From: an uncultured Paracoccaceae bacterium
GTDB taxonomy: Bacteria > Pseudomonadota > Alphaproteobacteria > Rhodobacterales > Rhodobacteraceae
Length of the DNA: 36,486 nt
Assembly: GCA_937922155.1 (NCBI GenBank)
Contig: CAKZVL010000154.1
Coordinates: 1-36,486 of the forward strand
Reading direction: 5' to 3'
This document shows positions 24,843 to 32,782 of this stretch, piece after piece. The notes beneath the pieces were generated by a model. The model was not told the origin of the DNA. It did not search any database and was given only the letters and a program-made list of their open reading frames with translations. The position numbers and the translations under genes are program-made. The number at the start of each line of letters is the position of its first letter. The stretch's first letter is position 1.

Positions 24843-25600
24843 TCCCCGCCACATTCCATGATCTACAGGATGCAACCGTGTTCATCACCGGCGGCGGCAG
24901 CGGCATCGGCGCCGTGGTTACAGAGGCCTTCATCGCCCAAGGGGCGAAAGTCGGTTTTGTCGACATCATGGATGCCAGCGACACCGCGCGCGCCCTTGGT
25001 GAACGATATGGCAATGAACCCCTCGCGCTCCAATGCGATGTTACAGACGTCACCGCACTACACGCGGCAATGGATCAGACAGTCGCCACATTTGGCCCGC
25101 TCAAGGCCGTCGTCAACAACGCCGCTAACGATTTGCGCATGGACGCGCTCACGGTAAGCGAAGCGCAATGGGCCGAGATGGTTGACGTTAACCTCAAGCA
25201 TTACTTTTTTTCCTGCCAAAAGGCAGGTCAACTGATGAAAGACGGCGGCTCTATCATCAATTTTTCTTCTACCAGCTACATGATCGCATCCACTAATATG
25301 GCGCCTTATGTGTCCTGCAACGCAGGCATTCTGGGTTTGACCCGCGCCTTGGCGCGCGAATGGGGCCCAAAGGGCATTCGTGTGAACGCGCTTGCGCCAG
25401 GCTGGGTTTTAACCGAAAAACAACTGGCAAAATGGGCCACTCCCGAAGCCCTTGAAGAATTCCGCGAAAGCCTGTGCTTAAAGCAAATGTTAGAGCCCGA
25501 AGACATCCCCGGAACTGTCCTTTTCCTAGCGTCTGACATCTCAAAGATGATGACAGCGCAAACCCTCGTCGTGGACGGTGGAAAGTCGATGCTGGGGTGA
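24839..25600 (+). CDS. SDR-family dehydrogenase, probable galactose 1-dehydrogenase
   Basis: Short-chain dehydrogenase of 253 residues. The cofactor motif is TGGGSGIG (~17-24), NNAA is at 93-96, Asn118 and Ser144 are in place, and the proton donor is Tyr157. By pathway logic it oxidises D-galactose to galactono-lactone, the step before the SMP30 lactonase, dgoK and dgoA; other sugars are possible. Oddity: the usual YxxxK motif reads YVSCN, with Asn161 in place of the catalytic Lys. The ATG overlaps the alpha-galactosidase stop and follows AAGGAGA; the long open frame upstream is inside that gene. The stop overlaps the dgoK GTG. Confidence 0.82.
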   Translation: MIPATFHDLQDATVFITGGGSGIGAVVTEAFIAQGAKVGFVDIMDASDTARALGERYGNEPLALQCDVTDVTALHAAMDQTVATFGPLKAVVNNAANDLRMDALTVSEAQWAEMVDVNLKHYFFSCQKAGQLMKDGGSIINFSSTSYMIASTNMAPYVSCNAGILGLTRALAREWGPKGIRVNALAPGWVLTEKQLAKWATPEALEEFRESLCLKQMLEPEDIPGTVLFLASDISKMMTAQTLVVDGGKSMLG

Positions 25601-26487
25601 GAGATATTGCTTGGATAGCGGCCGATTGGGGCACGACCAACCTGCGGGTCTGGGGCATGACGCAAAGCGGAACTGTGGTGCAGACGGCGCATTCTGATAA
25701 GGGCATGGGCAGCTTGACCCAAGACGCATTCGAACCTGCGCTTCTAGACCTCATTGGCGAATGGATCGACGCCAAAACGACGGTCATGGCTTGCGGCATG
25801 GTCGGCAGCCGTCAAGGTTGGGTTGAGGCTGGATATGCCAAAACGCCTTGCCCCGTGATCGCAGACAACTTCGCCCGCGCCTCAACCCATGATCCACGTC
25901 TGGACGTTCACATCATACCGGGCATTTCCCAAACAAGCCCCGCCGATGTGATGCGCGGCGAAGAAACCCAGATCGCGGGTTTTTTGGCGCTCAACCCCAA
26001 TTGGGACGGTGTGCTATGTCTGCCTGGAAGCCACACGAAATGGGTCCACGTCAGCGCCAATGAGGTCATCAGTTTCCAGACCCTGATGACCGGCGAACTA
26101 TATGCCGCGATCAGCGGACATACCGTGCTGCGCCATTCTATTGGCGCGGGCTGGAACGAAGATAGCTTTGTTGCGGGCGTTCAGGACGGTATGTCACGCC
26201 CTGAAAGGATCGCCGCACATTTGTTTTCGCTGCGCGCCGAAGGGCTATTAAACGATCAATGCCCCGATGCGGCCCGCGCACGGCTTTCAGGGCTGCTGGT
26301 GGGTGGCGAACTTGCGGCAACCAAGCCCTATTGGTTGGGCCAAAATGTTGCTATCGTGGGCGAAGGTCAGCTTGCCAGCTACTATGCCCAAGCGCTAGAG
26401 CTGCAAGGCGTTCGCGCCACCCGTGCGGCGGCTGATCGCATTACACTGGCGGGGCTAACCGTAGCCTATGCCGCGTTGAAGGAGTAA
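25597..26487 (+). CDS. dgoK: 2-keto-3-deoxygalactonate kinase
   Basis: Phosphorylates 2-keto-3-deoxygalactonate with ATP; 296 residues, DgoK family. The N-terminal phosphate-binding motif ADWGTTNLRVWG is typical; LCLPGSHTKWVHV (~140-152) and FQTLMTGELYA are further family signatures. The start is GTG at 25597, overlapping the SDR stop (GTGA); no nearby ATG keeps the motif. It stands directly before dgoA, which uses its product. Confidence 0.94.
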   Translation: MRDIAWIAADWGTTNLRVWGMTQSGTVVQTAHSDKGMGSLTQDAFEPALLDLIGEWIDAKTTVMACGMVGSRQGWVEAGYAKTPCPVIADNFARASTHDPRLDVHIIPGISQTSPADVMRGEETQIAGFLALNPNWDGVLCLPGSHTKWVHVSANEVISFQTLMTGELYAAISGHTVLRHSIGAGWNEDSFVAGVQDGMSRPERIAAHLFSLRAEGLLNDQCPDAARARLSGLLVGGELAATKPYWLGQNVAIVGEGQLASYYAQALELQGVRATRAAADRITLAGLTVAYAALKE

Positions 26488-26490
26488 GCA

Positions 26491-27096
26491 ATGCCCCGTC
26501 CCCTGATCGCCATTTTGCGTGGTGTTAAACCTGCGGAGGCCGTGGAAATTTGCGGCGCGATTATCGACGCGGGGATCACCACGATCGAAGTTCCGCTGAA
26601 CTCTCCCGACCCGTTTGACAGCATTGCGCGCATGGCCAAATCGTTTGGCGACAGTGCCCTGATTGGCGCCGGCACTGTTTTGTCCACCGATGATGTGGGT
26701 CGTGTCGCCAACGCTGGGGGAAAACTAATTGTCTCACCCAACTGCGACCAACGGGTGATTGTGGCCACCAAGACCGCAAGCCTGCAAAGCTGGCCGGGTG
26801 TGATGACGCCAACGGAATGTTTTACCGCCCTAAAGGCGGGCGCAGATGGGCTGAAAATCTTTCCCGGAACATTGATTGGTCCGGCCGGACTACAGGCGAT
26901 CCGTGCGGTTCTACCGCCTCAGACAAAGGTCTATGCCGTGGGCGGGGCGGGACCGAATAACTTTGCAGATTGGATCAAGGCCAGTGCAGATGGTTTTGGC
27001 ATTGGCTCCGCGCTCTATAAACCCGGCCTCAGTGTGGCAGAGGTCGCAAGCCGCGCAGCCGATATCGTCGCAGCCTATGATCGGGCAGCGCAATGA
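26491..27096 (+). CDS. dgoA: 2-keto-3-deoxy-6-phosphogalactonate aldolase
   Basis: Class I aldolase cleaving KDPGal to pyruvate and glyceraldehyde 3-phosphate; 201 residues, typical size of the KDPG/KDPGal family. The Schiff-base Lys122 is in GLKIFPGTLIGP, the catalytic Glu33 in TTIEVPLNSP, and the phosphate-binding region in AVGGAGPNN and FGIGSALY. ATG has GGAG at good distance, and the stop overlaps the lactonase ATG (ATGA). KDPGal rather than KDPG is chosen from linkage to dgoK and galactosidases. Confidence 0.94.
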   Translation: MPRPLIAILRGVKPAEAVEICGAIIDAGITTIEVPLNSPDPFDSIARMAKSFGDSALIGAGTVLSTDDVGRVANAGGKLIVSPNCDQRVIVATKTASLQSWPGVMTPTECFTALKAGADGLKIFPGTLIGPAGLQAIRAVLPPQTKVYAVGGAGPNNFADWIKASADGFGIGSALYKPGLSVAEVASRAADIVAAYDRAAQ

Positions 27097-27914
27097 TTTT
27101 TGATGAAACCCCCTGCCGCTTGGGCGAAGGGCCGCTTTGGCACCCGGAACGCCAGCAATTGTTCTGGTTCGATATCCTGAACCACCGTTTGCACACCAGC
27201 GGCCAGTTTTGGCAGTTTAGTACCTATGTGTCAGCAGCAGGATGGGTCGATAAAGATCACCTTTTGATCGCAAGTGCCAAAGAGCTTTTTGTGTTTAATC
27301 TCAGCAACGGCGCTCGCGAACACGTCTGCCCGCTAGAGGACGACAATCCCACAACACGATCCAACGACGGACGCGCCGACCCGCAAGGCGGTTTTTGGAT
27401 CGGGACAATGGGAATAGATGCGCAAGCGAAGGCAGGCGCCATTTATCGCTACTACAGGGGTGAGCTGCGCAAGCTTTTTGACAACGTCTCGATCAGCAAC
27501 GCAATCTGCTTTGCACCGGATGGAAAAACCGCCTTTTTCACCGACACACCCACGCAGCAGATCATGCGCATTTCCCTTGACGCTGACGGCTGGCCACAAG
27601 GGGAGGCGTCAATCCACATCGATCTATCCAAAACCGACTTTCGCCCCGACGGGGCCGTTGTGGATCAAGCTGGGAACCTGTTCTCCGCGCAATGGGGGGC
27701 TGCACGCGTGGCGGTCTATGATCCCAGCGGTACCTTTATCGAGGCCTTCGATGTCCCCGGCACCCAATCCAGCTGTCCGGCCTTTGGCGGGCCTGATAGA
27801 AAAACGCTCTTTTGTACCAGCGCGGCTGTTGGGTTGGACGGGCGGGATGAAGGCAAGACTTTTGCGATTGACACAACCTACACCGGCCAAAAGGAACACC
27901 GCGTCCTTGTTTAG
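27093..27914 (+). CDS. SMP30/gluconolactonase-family lactonase, probable galactonolactonase
   Basis: Six-bladed beta-propeller lactonase of 273 residues. Metal and substrate residues expected in SMP30 are present: Glu12 (RLGEGPLW), Asn91 (SNDGRADPQGGFWIGTMG), Asn136 (SISNAICF) and Asp186 (FRPDGAVVD). It should open the lactone made by the preceding SDR to galactonate. No signal peptide. The ATG overlaps the dgoA stop. The exact sugar lactone is inferred from neighbours. Confidence 0.88.
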   Translation: MIFDETPCRLGEGPLWHPERQQLFWFDILNHRLHTSGQFWQFSTYVSAAGWVDKDHLLIASAKELFVFNLSNGAREHVCPLEDDNPTTRSNDGRADPQGGFWIGTMGIDAQAKAGAIYRYYRGELRKLFDNVSISNAICFAPDGKTAFFTDTPTQQIMRISLDADGWPQGEASIHIDLSKTDFRPDGAVVDQAGNLFSAQWGAARVAVYDPSGTFIEAFDVPGTQSSCPAFGGPDRKTLFCTSAAVGLDGRDEGKTFAIDTTYTGQKEHRVLV

Positions 27915-27962
27915 AACCAAGGGTTCACCTTCATCTGGCGAAATAAACTCAAAAGGCAGCAC

Positions 27963-29864
27963 ATGGATCGCACGCTCGGCGTTTGTTATTACCCTGAACA
28001 TTGGCCGATGGATATTTGGGCCGATGACGCCGCACAGATGGTTAAGGCTGGGCTGACGTGGGTTCGGATCGGTGAATTTGCGTGGCAACGGATTGAACCC
28101 GCACCCGGCGTCTTTGATTGGGGCTGGCTTGATCGCGCGGTAGAGGTACTGTCACAGGCCGGACTGAAAATCGTGATGGGCACGCCCACGGCCACGCCGC
28201 CACGATGGATGATCGACAAGTATCCCGATATGCTGCCCGTGGATGATCAAGGGCGCATCCGCAAATTTGGATCACGACGACACTATGATTTCAGCCACTT
28301 GGGCTACCGGGGCGAGGCTGTGCGCATCGCGCGACTCATGGGCGAACGCTACGGCGCGCATCCCGCGATCCAAGCGTGGCAGATCGACAATGAATATGAC
28401 TGCCATGACACAACGCTCAGCTATTCAGACGCAGCGCGGGTGGGATTTCAGGATTGGCTTGCGCAGCGCTATCAATCCACTGACGTGCTCAACCGCGCTT
28501 GGGGCAATGTGTTCTGGTCGATGGATTATGACAGCTTTGATCAGATCGACCTACCCAACCTCACGGTGACAGAACCCAATCCAGCCCATGTGCTGGCGTT
28601 TCGACGCTATAGCTCTGATCAAGTGGTGGCGTTTAATCGCGCGCAGGTCGATGTTCTGCGCGAATTTACCAAGGCGCCGCTCATCCACAACTACATGGGG
28701 CGCATCACCACGTTTGACCATTGGGCTGTCGGGGCCGATCTGGATATCGCATCTTGGGACAGTTACCCGATTGGGTTCCTCAGCGACCGATTGGAAGGCA
28801 CGCCGCAGGAAAAGCAGCGGTTTCTGCGCCAAGGACATCCTGACAATCAGGCGTTTCATCATGATCTTTACCGCGCCGTGGGGCGGGGGCGGATGTGGGT
28901 CATGGAACAACAACCCGGCCCGGTGAATTGGGCACCTTATAATCCGGCCCCCTTGCCCGGCATGGCCCGGCTTTGGGCTTGGGAGGCCTTCGCCCATGGC
29001 GCGGAAACCGTATGCTATTTCCGCTGGCGTCAAGCAGCCATAGCGCAGGAACAGATGCACGCCGGGCTTTTGCGCCCGGACAGCGCGCCTGCGCCTGCTT
29101 TGGCGGAGTGTAAACAGGTTGCGCGCGAACTCAGATCGCTCCCCGCAGTGGGCTGCGCTCAGGCCCCGGTTGCACTGGTGTTTGACTACGACAGCGCGTT
29201 TGCTTGGGATACGCAACCGCAGGGCGCGGATTTCGATATGTTCCGCCTTGCCTTCGCGGCCTATCGCGCCTTGCGCAAACTTGGTGTGAATATCGACATC
29301 CTGTCCCCAGACGCATCGGACTTGTCGCAATACAAGCTTGTCCTCGCGCCCGGCATTATGCATCTGCGCAATCCGCTGCGCGCCGCCATCGCCGGATCCG
29401 ACACGCTGGCCTTGATCGGGCCGCGCACGGATACAAAAACGGTTGAGCTGTCTATCCCAACCCCGATGGGGCCGAATATTGACGGCTTGGATGTAACCAT
29501 CGCCTTGACCGAAAGCCTGCCACCAACGGACGCGATCACATTGGCGCAAGGCGGCTGTTTCAAACATTGGTTTGAACATCTGGAAGGCACAGCGCAGGTA
29601 TTTGAAACCACCACCAGCGGACAACCTGCCATTATGGGTGCAAAGAATATACGCGTCCTTGCCGGGTGGCCCGACGATACGACCTATGTTCGCATCCTCA
29701 AAGACCATTGCGCAGAGGCGGGTATCACAACCCACGACCTACCCGAAGGGCTGCGAATCCGCGACACCGACACGCATCGCTTTGTGTTCAACTACGCTCC
29801 TGAAGCACAGGTTTGGAACGGCACAACGATTCCCGCGGCCGGTGTCCATTGGGAGGCCTTATGA
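27963..29864 (+). CDS. Beta-galactosidase, GH42
   Basis: Hydrolyses beta-linked galactosides; 633 residues, normal for GH42. The N-terminal barrel begins LGVCYYPEHWP; the acid/base Glu144 is in WQIDNEYDCH and the nucleophile Glu315 in WVMEQQPGPVNWAP. A trimerisation domain (~370-560) and a small C-terminal beta domain follow. No signal peptide, so cytoplasmic. ATG at 27963, 48 nt after the lactonase gene, with AAGG before it. The stop overlaps the galM ATG. Present in one operon with a GH36 alpha-galactosidase, so the imported substrate may hold both linkages. Confidence 0.95.
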   Translation: MDRTLGVCYYPEHWPMDIWADDAAQMVKAGLTWVRIGEFAWQRIEPAPGVFDWGWLDRAVEVLSQAGLKIVMGTPTATPPRWMIDKYPDMLPVDDQGRIRKFGSRRHYDFSHLGYRGEAVRIARLMGERYGAHPAIQAWQIDNEYDCHDTTLSYSDAARVGFQDWLAQRYQSTDVLNRAWGNVFWSMDYDSFDQIDLPNLTVTEPNPAHVLAFRRYSSDQVVAFNRAQVDVLREFTKAPLIHNYMGRITTFDHWAVGADLDIASWDSYPIGFLSDRLEGTPQEKQRFLRQGHPDNQAFHHDLYRAVGRGRMWVMEQQPGPVNWAPYNPAPLPGMARLWAWEAFAHGAETVCYFRWRQAAIAQEQMHAGLLRPDSAPAPALAECKQVARELRSLPAVGCAQAPVALVFDYDSAFAWDTQPQGADFDMFRLAFAAYRALRKLGVNIDILSPDASDLSQYKLVLAPGIMHLRNPLRAAIAGSDTLALIGPRTDTKTVELSIPTPMGPNIDGLDVTIALTESLPPTDAITLAQGGCFKHWFEHLEGTAQVFETTTSGQPAIMGAKNIRVLAGWPDDTTYVRILKDHCAEAGITTHDLPEGLRIRDTDTHRFVFNYAPEAQVWNGTTIPAAGVHWEAL

Positions 29865-30829
29865 AACAAAACTTTGGAAAGACAAGCGCCGGAGAAGATG
29901 TCACGTCACATACCATTGGCGCAGGGGCTTTGCGGGTTTGCGTGCTGACCTTGGGGGCGGCGCTGCAAGACGTGCGCTTGGGCGGGGTAGCGTATTCGCT
30001 GACTTTGGGCAGCGACAACATCGCCGATTACCAAGGGGTCATGCGCCATCACGGCACGCTGATTGGCCCGATCGCCAACCGGGTCGGCAACAGCCGCGTG
30101 ACCATTGATGGCCTCACCTATGAGCTTGAACGCAATCAAGACGGCCGTATCCATCTGCATTCTGGGGCTAAGGCCACCCATCGCCAAATCTGGCAAGTGG
30201 CGGATCACAGTGACAGTCGCCTGACGCTCACCTGTGATCTTATCGACGGGCTTTGCGGGTTGCCGGGGAACCGGAGGATCACCGCGATTTATGAGGTCAC
30301 GGCCCCCGCGACGTTGACCCTGACGATCACGGGCACGACGGACGCCAAAACGCTGATGAATTTCGCCAATCACAGTTACTGGAACCTAGATGGGTCAGCG
30401 CGTTATGACGGTCACAGCCTACGGATCAAGGCGGATCACTATTTGCCATGTGACGCTGACAATGTCCCAACAGGTGACATTGCGGATGTCACCGACACGC
30501 CGATGGATTTTCGTCAACCCCGCGTTGTGACAGCGGGCGCGCCGCCCTTTGATCACAACTTTTGTTTGTCGGGGCAAAAGCAGCCGTTGCGCGATGTGAT
30601 GACGTTGCGCGGTCAGTCTGGTTTGGAAATGACGATGACCAGCGATCAAACGGGCTTACAAGTCTATGATGGACGGGCCCCTGCCCGACCCGGGCGCGAG
30701 ACATACGAAGGTTTGGCGTTTGAGGCGCAAGCTTGGCCTGATGCGCCCAACAACAAGAACTTTCCATCCATCGAAGTGACGCCAGAGTTGCCGTATCAGC
30801 AAACGACGCAATGGCGTTTCACGCGGTAG
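29861..30829 (+). CDS. galM: Aldose 1-epimerase (galactose mutarotase)
   Basis: Interconverts alpha- and beta-galactose; 322 residues. Expected catalytic residues are seen: His100 (RIHLHSG), His171 (ANHSYWNLDG) and the base Glu288 (AFEAQAWPDAPN). ATG at 29861 follows GGGAGG and overlaps the beta-galactosidase stop (ATGA); an upstream start at 29813 is inside that gene. It makes sense here because the two galactosidases may release different anomers while the dehydrogenase prefers one. Last gene of the rightward operon; no clear terminator hairpin was seen in the 44 nt before the convergent uraH. Confidence 0.93.
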   Translation: MKQNFGKTSAGEDVTSHTIGAGALRVCVLTLGAALQDVRLGGVAYSLTLGSDNIADYQGVMRHHGTLIGPIANRVGNSRVTIDGLTYELERNQDGRIHLHSGAKATHRQIWQVADHSDSRLTLTCDLIDGLCGLPGNRRITAIYEVTAPATLTLTITGTTDAKTLMNFANHSYWNLDGSARYDGHSLRIKADHYLPCDADNVPTGDIADVTDTPMDFRQPRVVTAGAPPFDHNFCLSGQKQPLRDVMTLRGQSGLEMTMTSDQTGLQVYDGRAPARPGRETYEGLAFEAQAWPDAPNNKNFPSIEVTPELPYQQTTQWRFTR

Positions 30830-30873
30830 GTATTAAAAAGAATCCCTAAAAAAGCCTAAACGCGTCGCGCACC

Positions 30874-31233
30874 CTAACTGCCGCGATATGTCGAATAGCC
30901 AAACGGCGACAGCAACAGGGGCACGTGGTAGTGTGACCCGACGTCTGAAATACCAAAGCGGATCGGAATTTCGTTCAAGAACCGCGGCGATTCAATCGCG
31001 ACGCCGATCTTGGTCAGGTAGTCGCCTGCGTAGAACAACAGCTCATACTGGCCGACTTCAAATTCCTCAACTGACATCAACGGACCATCGGTGCGGCCAT
31101 CGGCATTTGTGACCTTGGTCTTCACATGAGTCCAGCCTTCCGGCGCAATGCGAAAGAGATCAATTTTCAACCCTTCTGCCGGTGCGCCACGGGCGGTATC
31201 CAGCACGTGCGTTGTAAGAAAACCTTCAGCCAT
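30874..31233 (-). CDS. uraH: 5-hydroxyisourate hydrolase (transthyretin-like)
   Basis: Purine (urate) breakdown enzyme of 119 residues hydrolysing 5-hydroxyisourate to OHCU. Hallmarks: GFLTTHVLDTARGAPAEG at the N-terminus, HYHVPLLLSPFGYSTYRGS at the end, with the terminal YRGS motif. ATG at 31233 with AAGG upstream is chosen; the frame stays open for 63 more codons to 31422, running into cydA and adding a sequence with no family match. No other urate gene is in the window, so the gene is separated from its pathway here. Convergent with galM, divergent from cydA. Confidence 0.93.
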   Translation of the reverse strand: MAEGFLTTHVLDTARGAPAEGLKIDLFRIAPEGWTHVKTKVTNADGRTDGPLMSVEEFEVGQYELLFYAGDYLTKIGVAIESPRFLNEIPIRFGISDVGSHYHVPLLLSPFGYSTYRGS

Positions 31234-31375
31234 CTTGAGTACCTTTTTATCCCATAAAAACTGTGCCAAGTTTCGCAGGCTTTGCCAAGGCGCGATGTGC
31301 TGTCGCACCCCCATTGGCTTTGTCCTTTTGCGGAATATTTCAGACTTGTAGAACAAAATCCGAAGGTAGACCGAC
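31234..31375. promoter_or_regulatory. uraH/cydA divergent gap
   Basis: 142 bp between divergent uraH and cydA. No FNR-type TTGAT-N4-ATCAA box was found. AAGG at 31363-31366 is the cydA ribosome binding site. Promoters were not resolved. Confidence 0.35.
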
Positions 31376-32779
31376 ATGATGGACGCGTTAATCTTATCCC
31401 GCATACAATTTGCGGCAAACATTTCGTTTCACATTCTGTTTCCGACGATCACAATCGCCCTAGGGTGGGTATTGTTCTATTTCCGGGTGCAATTTGCCAG
31501 AACCTCTGACCAGCGGTTCATGGAAGCCTATATGTTCTGGGTCAAAATCTTTGCCCTGTCATTCGCGATGGGTGTTGTATCTGGCATCACGATGTCGTTC
31601 CAATTCGGCACCAACTGGCCCGGATTTATGGAAATTGTCGGTAATGTCGCCGGCCCATTGCTGGCCTATGAGGTGATGACCGCGTTTTTCCTTGAAGCAG
31701 TGTTCCTGGGTATCATGCTGTTTGGCGCAAGCCGGGTGCCGGCGTGGTTGCACATGACGGCAACCTTTCTTGTCGCCTTTGGCACCACGATGTCTGCGTT
31801 CTGGATCATTGTACTGAATTCATGGATGCACACGCCACAGGGGTTCGAGATGATTGATGGTGTGGCCCATGCGACCGATTGGTGGGCAATTATCTTTAAC
31901 CCCTCAATGCCGTATCGCTTTGCCCATATGATGCTGGCCAGTTTCCTGACCGTCAGCTTCTTGATTGCGGGGGTCTCTGCCTTCCGCTGGCTGATCGGTG
32001 GACGGACCGAAGGGGTCCGGTTGGCGCTGCACACCGCCATCGTTGCGGCGGCGCTGTTGATCCCCGTCCAAATCCTCGTCGGCGATATGCACGGGCTGAA
32101 CACCAAAGAATACCAGCCCGCGAAGGTCGCGGCGATGGAAGGCAATTGGGAAACCGGAACAGGTGTCCCGCTGGTGCTCTTTGCCCTTCCTGACCAAGAG
32201 GCGCGCGAGAACCGTTTTGAAATCGCGATCCCCAAGCTGGCGTCATTTATTCTGACCCATGATTGGAACGGTAAGGTGCAAGGTTTGAACGACTTTGTCG
32301 CTGAGGATGGCACGATCCTGCACCCGCGCGTGGCGCCTGTTTTCTGGTCCTTCCGCGTTATGGTTGGTACCGGGCTTGCCATGCTGATTGTCAGCTGGGT
32401 GACAGTGGGTTTGATGCTGCGCAAAAACCGCAACGGGACGGGTCGGCGCGGTGTTGACGGGCTGCCGAAACCGGTGATGTACGGCCTTGTCGCGATGAGC
32501 TTTTCGGGTTGGTTGGCGACCCTTGCAGGGTGGTACACAACCGAGATTGGACGACAGCCATGGCTCGTTCAAGGTGTGATGACGACCAAGGAAGCGGTAG
32601 CCGATGTGCCCGCAACATTGGTCCTGTCGACGCTGATTGGATACCTTGTGGTTTATGCAATTTTGCTGGTCGCCTATATCGGCGTGATCTTTTATCTGGC
32701 GCGGCGATCCAACATGGGTAAGTCGATTGAACCTGCGGTCCCGCTTAGACCCACACAAAAAATCCAACCGGCGGAGTAA
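31376..32779 (+). CDS. cydA: Cytochrome bd-type quinol oxidase subunit I, short Q-loop
   Basis: Membrane oxidase subunit of 467 residues reducing O2 with quinol electrons. His19 (ISFHILFP), the heme ligand of the bd family, is in place; GDMHG, the Q-loop start GNWETGTG, the Met in FWSFRVMVG and GRQPW are present. The Q-loop is short and total length is well below the 522 of E. coli CydA, as in the CIO (CioA) type, which is often cyanide-resistant. MM start: the first ATG (31376) is better spaced from AAGG. Followed 3 nt later by subunit II. Confidence 0.93.
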   Translation: MMDALILSRIQFAANISFHILFPTITIALGWVLFYFRVQFARTSDQRFMEAYMFWVKIFALSFAMGVVSGITMSFQFGTNWPGFMEIVGNVAGPLLAYEVMTAFFLEAVFLGIMLFGASRVPAWLHMTATFLVAFGTTMSAFWIIVLNSWMHTPQGFEMIDGVAHATDWWAIIFNPSMPYRFAHMMLASFLTVSFLIAGVSAFRWLIGGRTEGVRLALHTAIVAAALLIPVQILVGDMHGLNTKEYQPAKVAAMEGNWETGTGVPLVLFALPDQEARENRFEIAIPKLASFILTHDWNGKVQGLNDFVAEDGTILHPRVAPVFWSFRVMVGTGLAMLIVSWVTVGLMLRKNRNGTGRRGVDGLPKPVMYGLVAMSFSGWLATLAGWYTTEIGRQPWLVQGVMTTKEAVADVPATLVLSTLIGYLVVYAILLVAYIGVIFYLARRSNMGKSIEPAVPLRPTQKIQPAE

Positions 32780-32782
32780 GGG

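Noticed and set aside
28551-29735. 394-codon open frame antisense to the GH42 gene
   Set aside because: Codon-biased shadow of the GH42 beta-galactosidase; the composition (Arg, His, Gln rich) is not protein-like and no motif is seen.
31234-31375. FNR/Anr box before cydA
   Set aside because: No TTGAT-N4-ATCAA match was found on either strand.
31234-31422. N-terminal extension of uraH to 182 residues
   Set aside because: The extra 63 codons overlap cydA and its control region, and the family start MAEGFLTTHVLD with AAGG is at 31233.
31666-32538. 290-codon antisense frame within cydA
   Set aside because: Mirror of CydA coding sequence, Ser/Pro/Thr rich, with no ribosome binding site or family sign.
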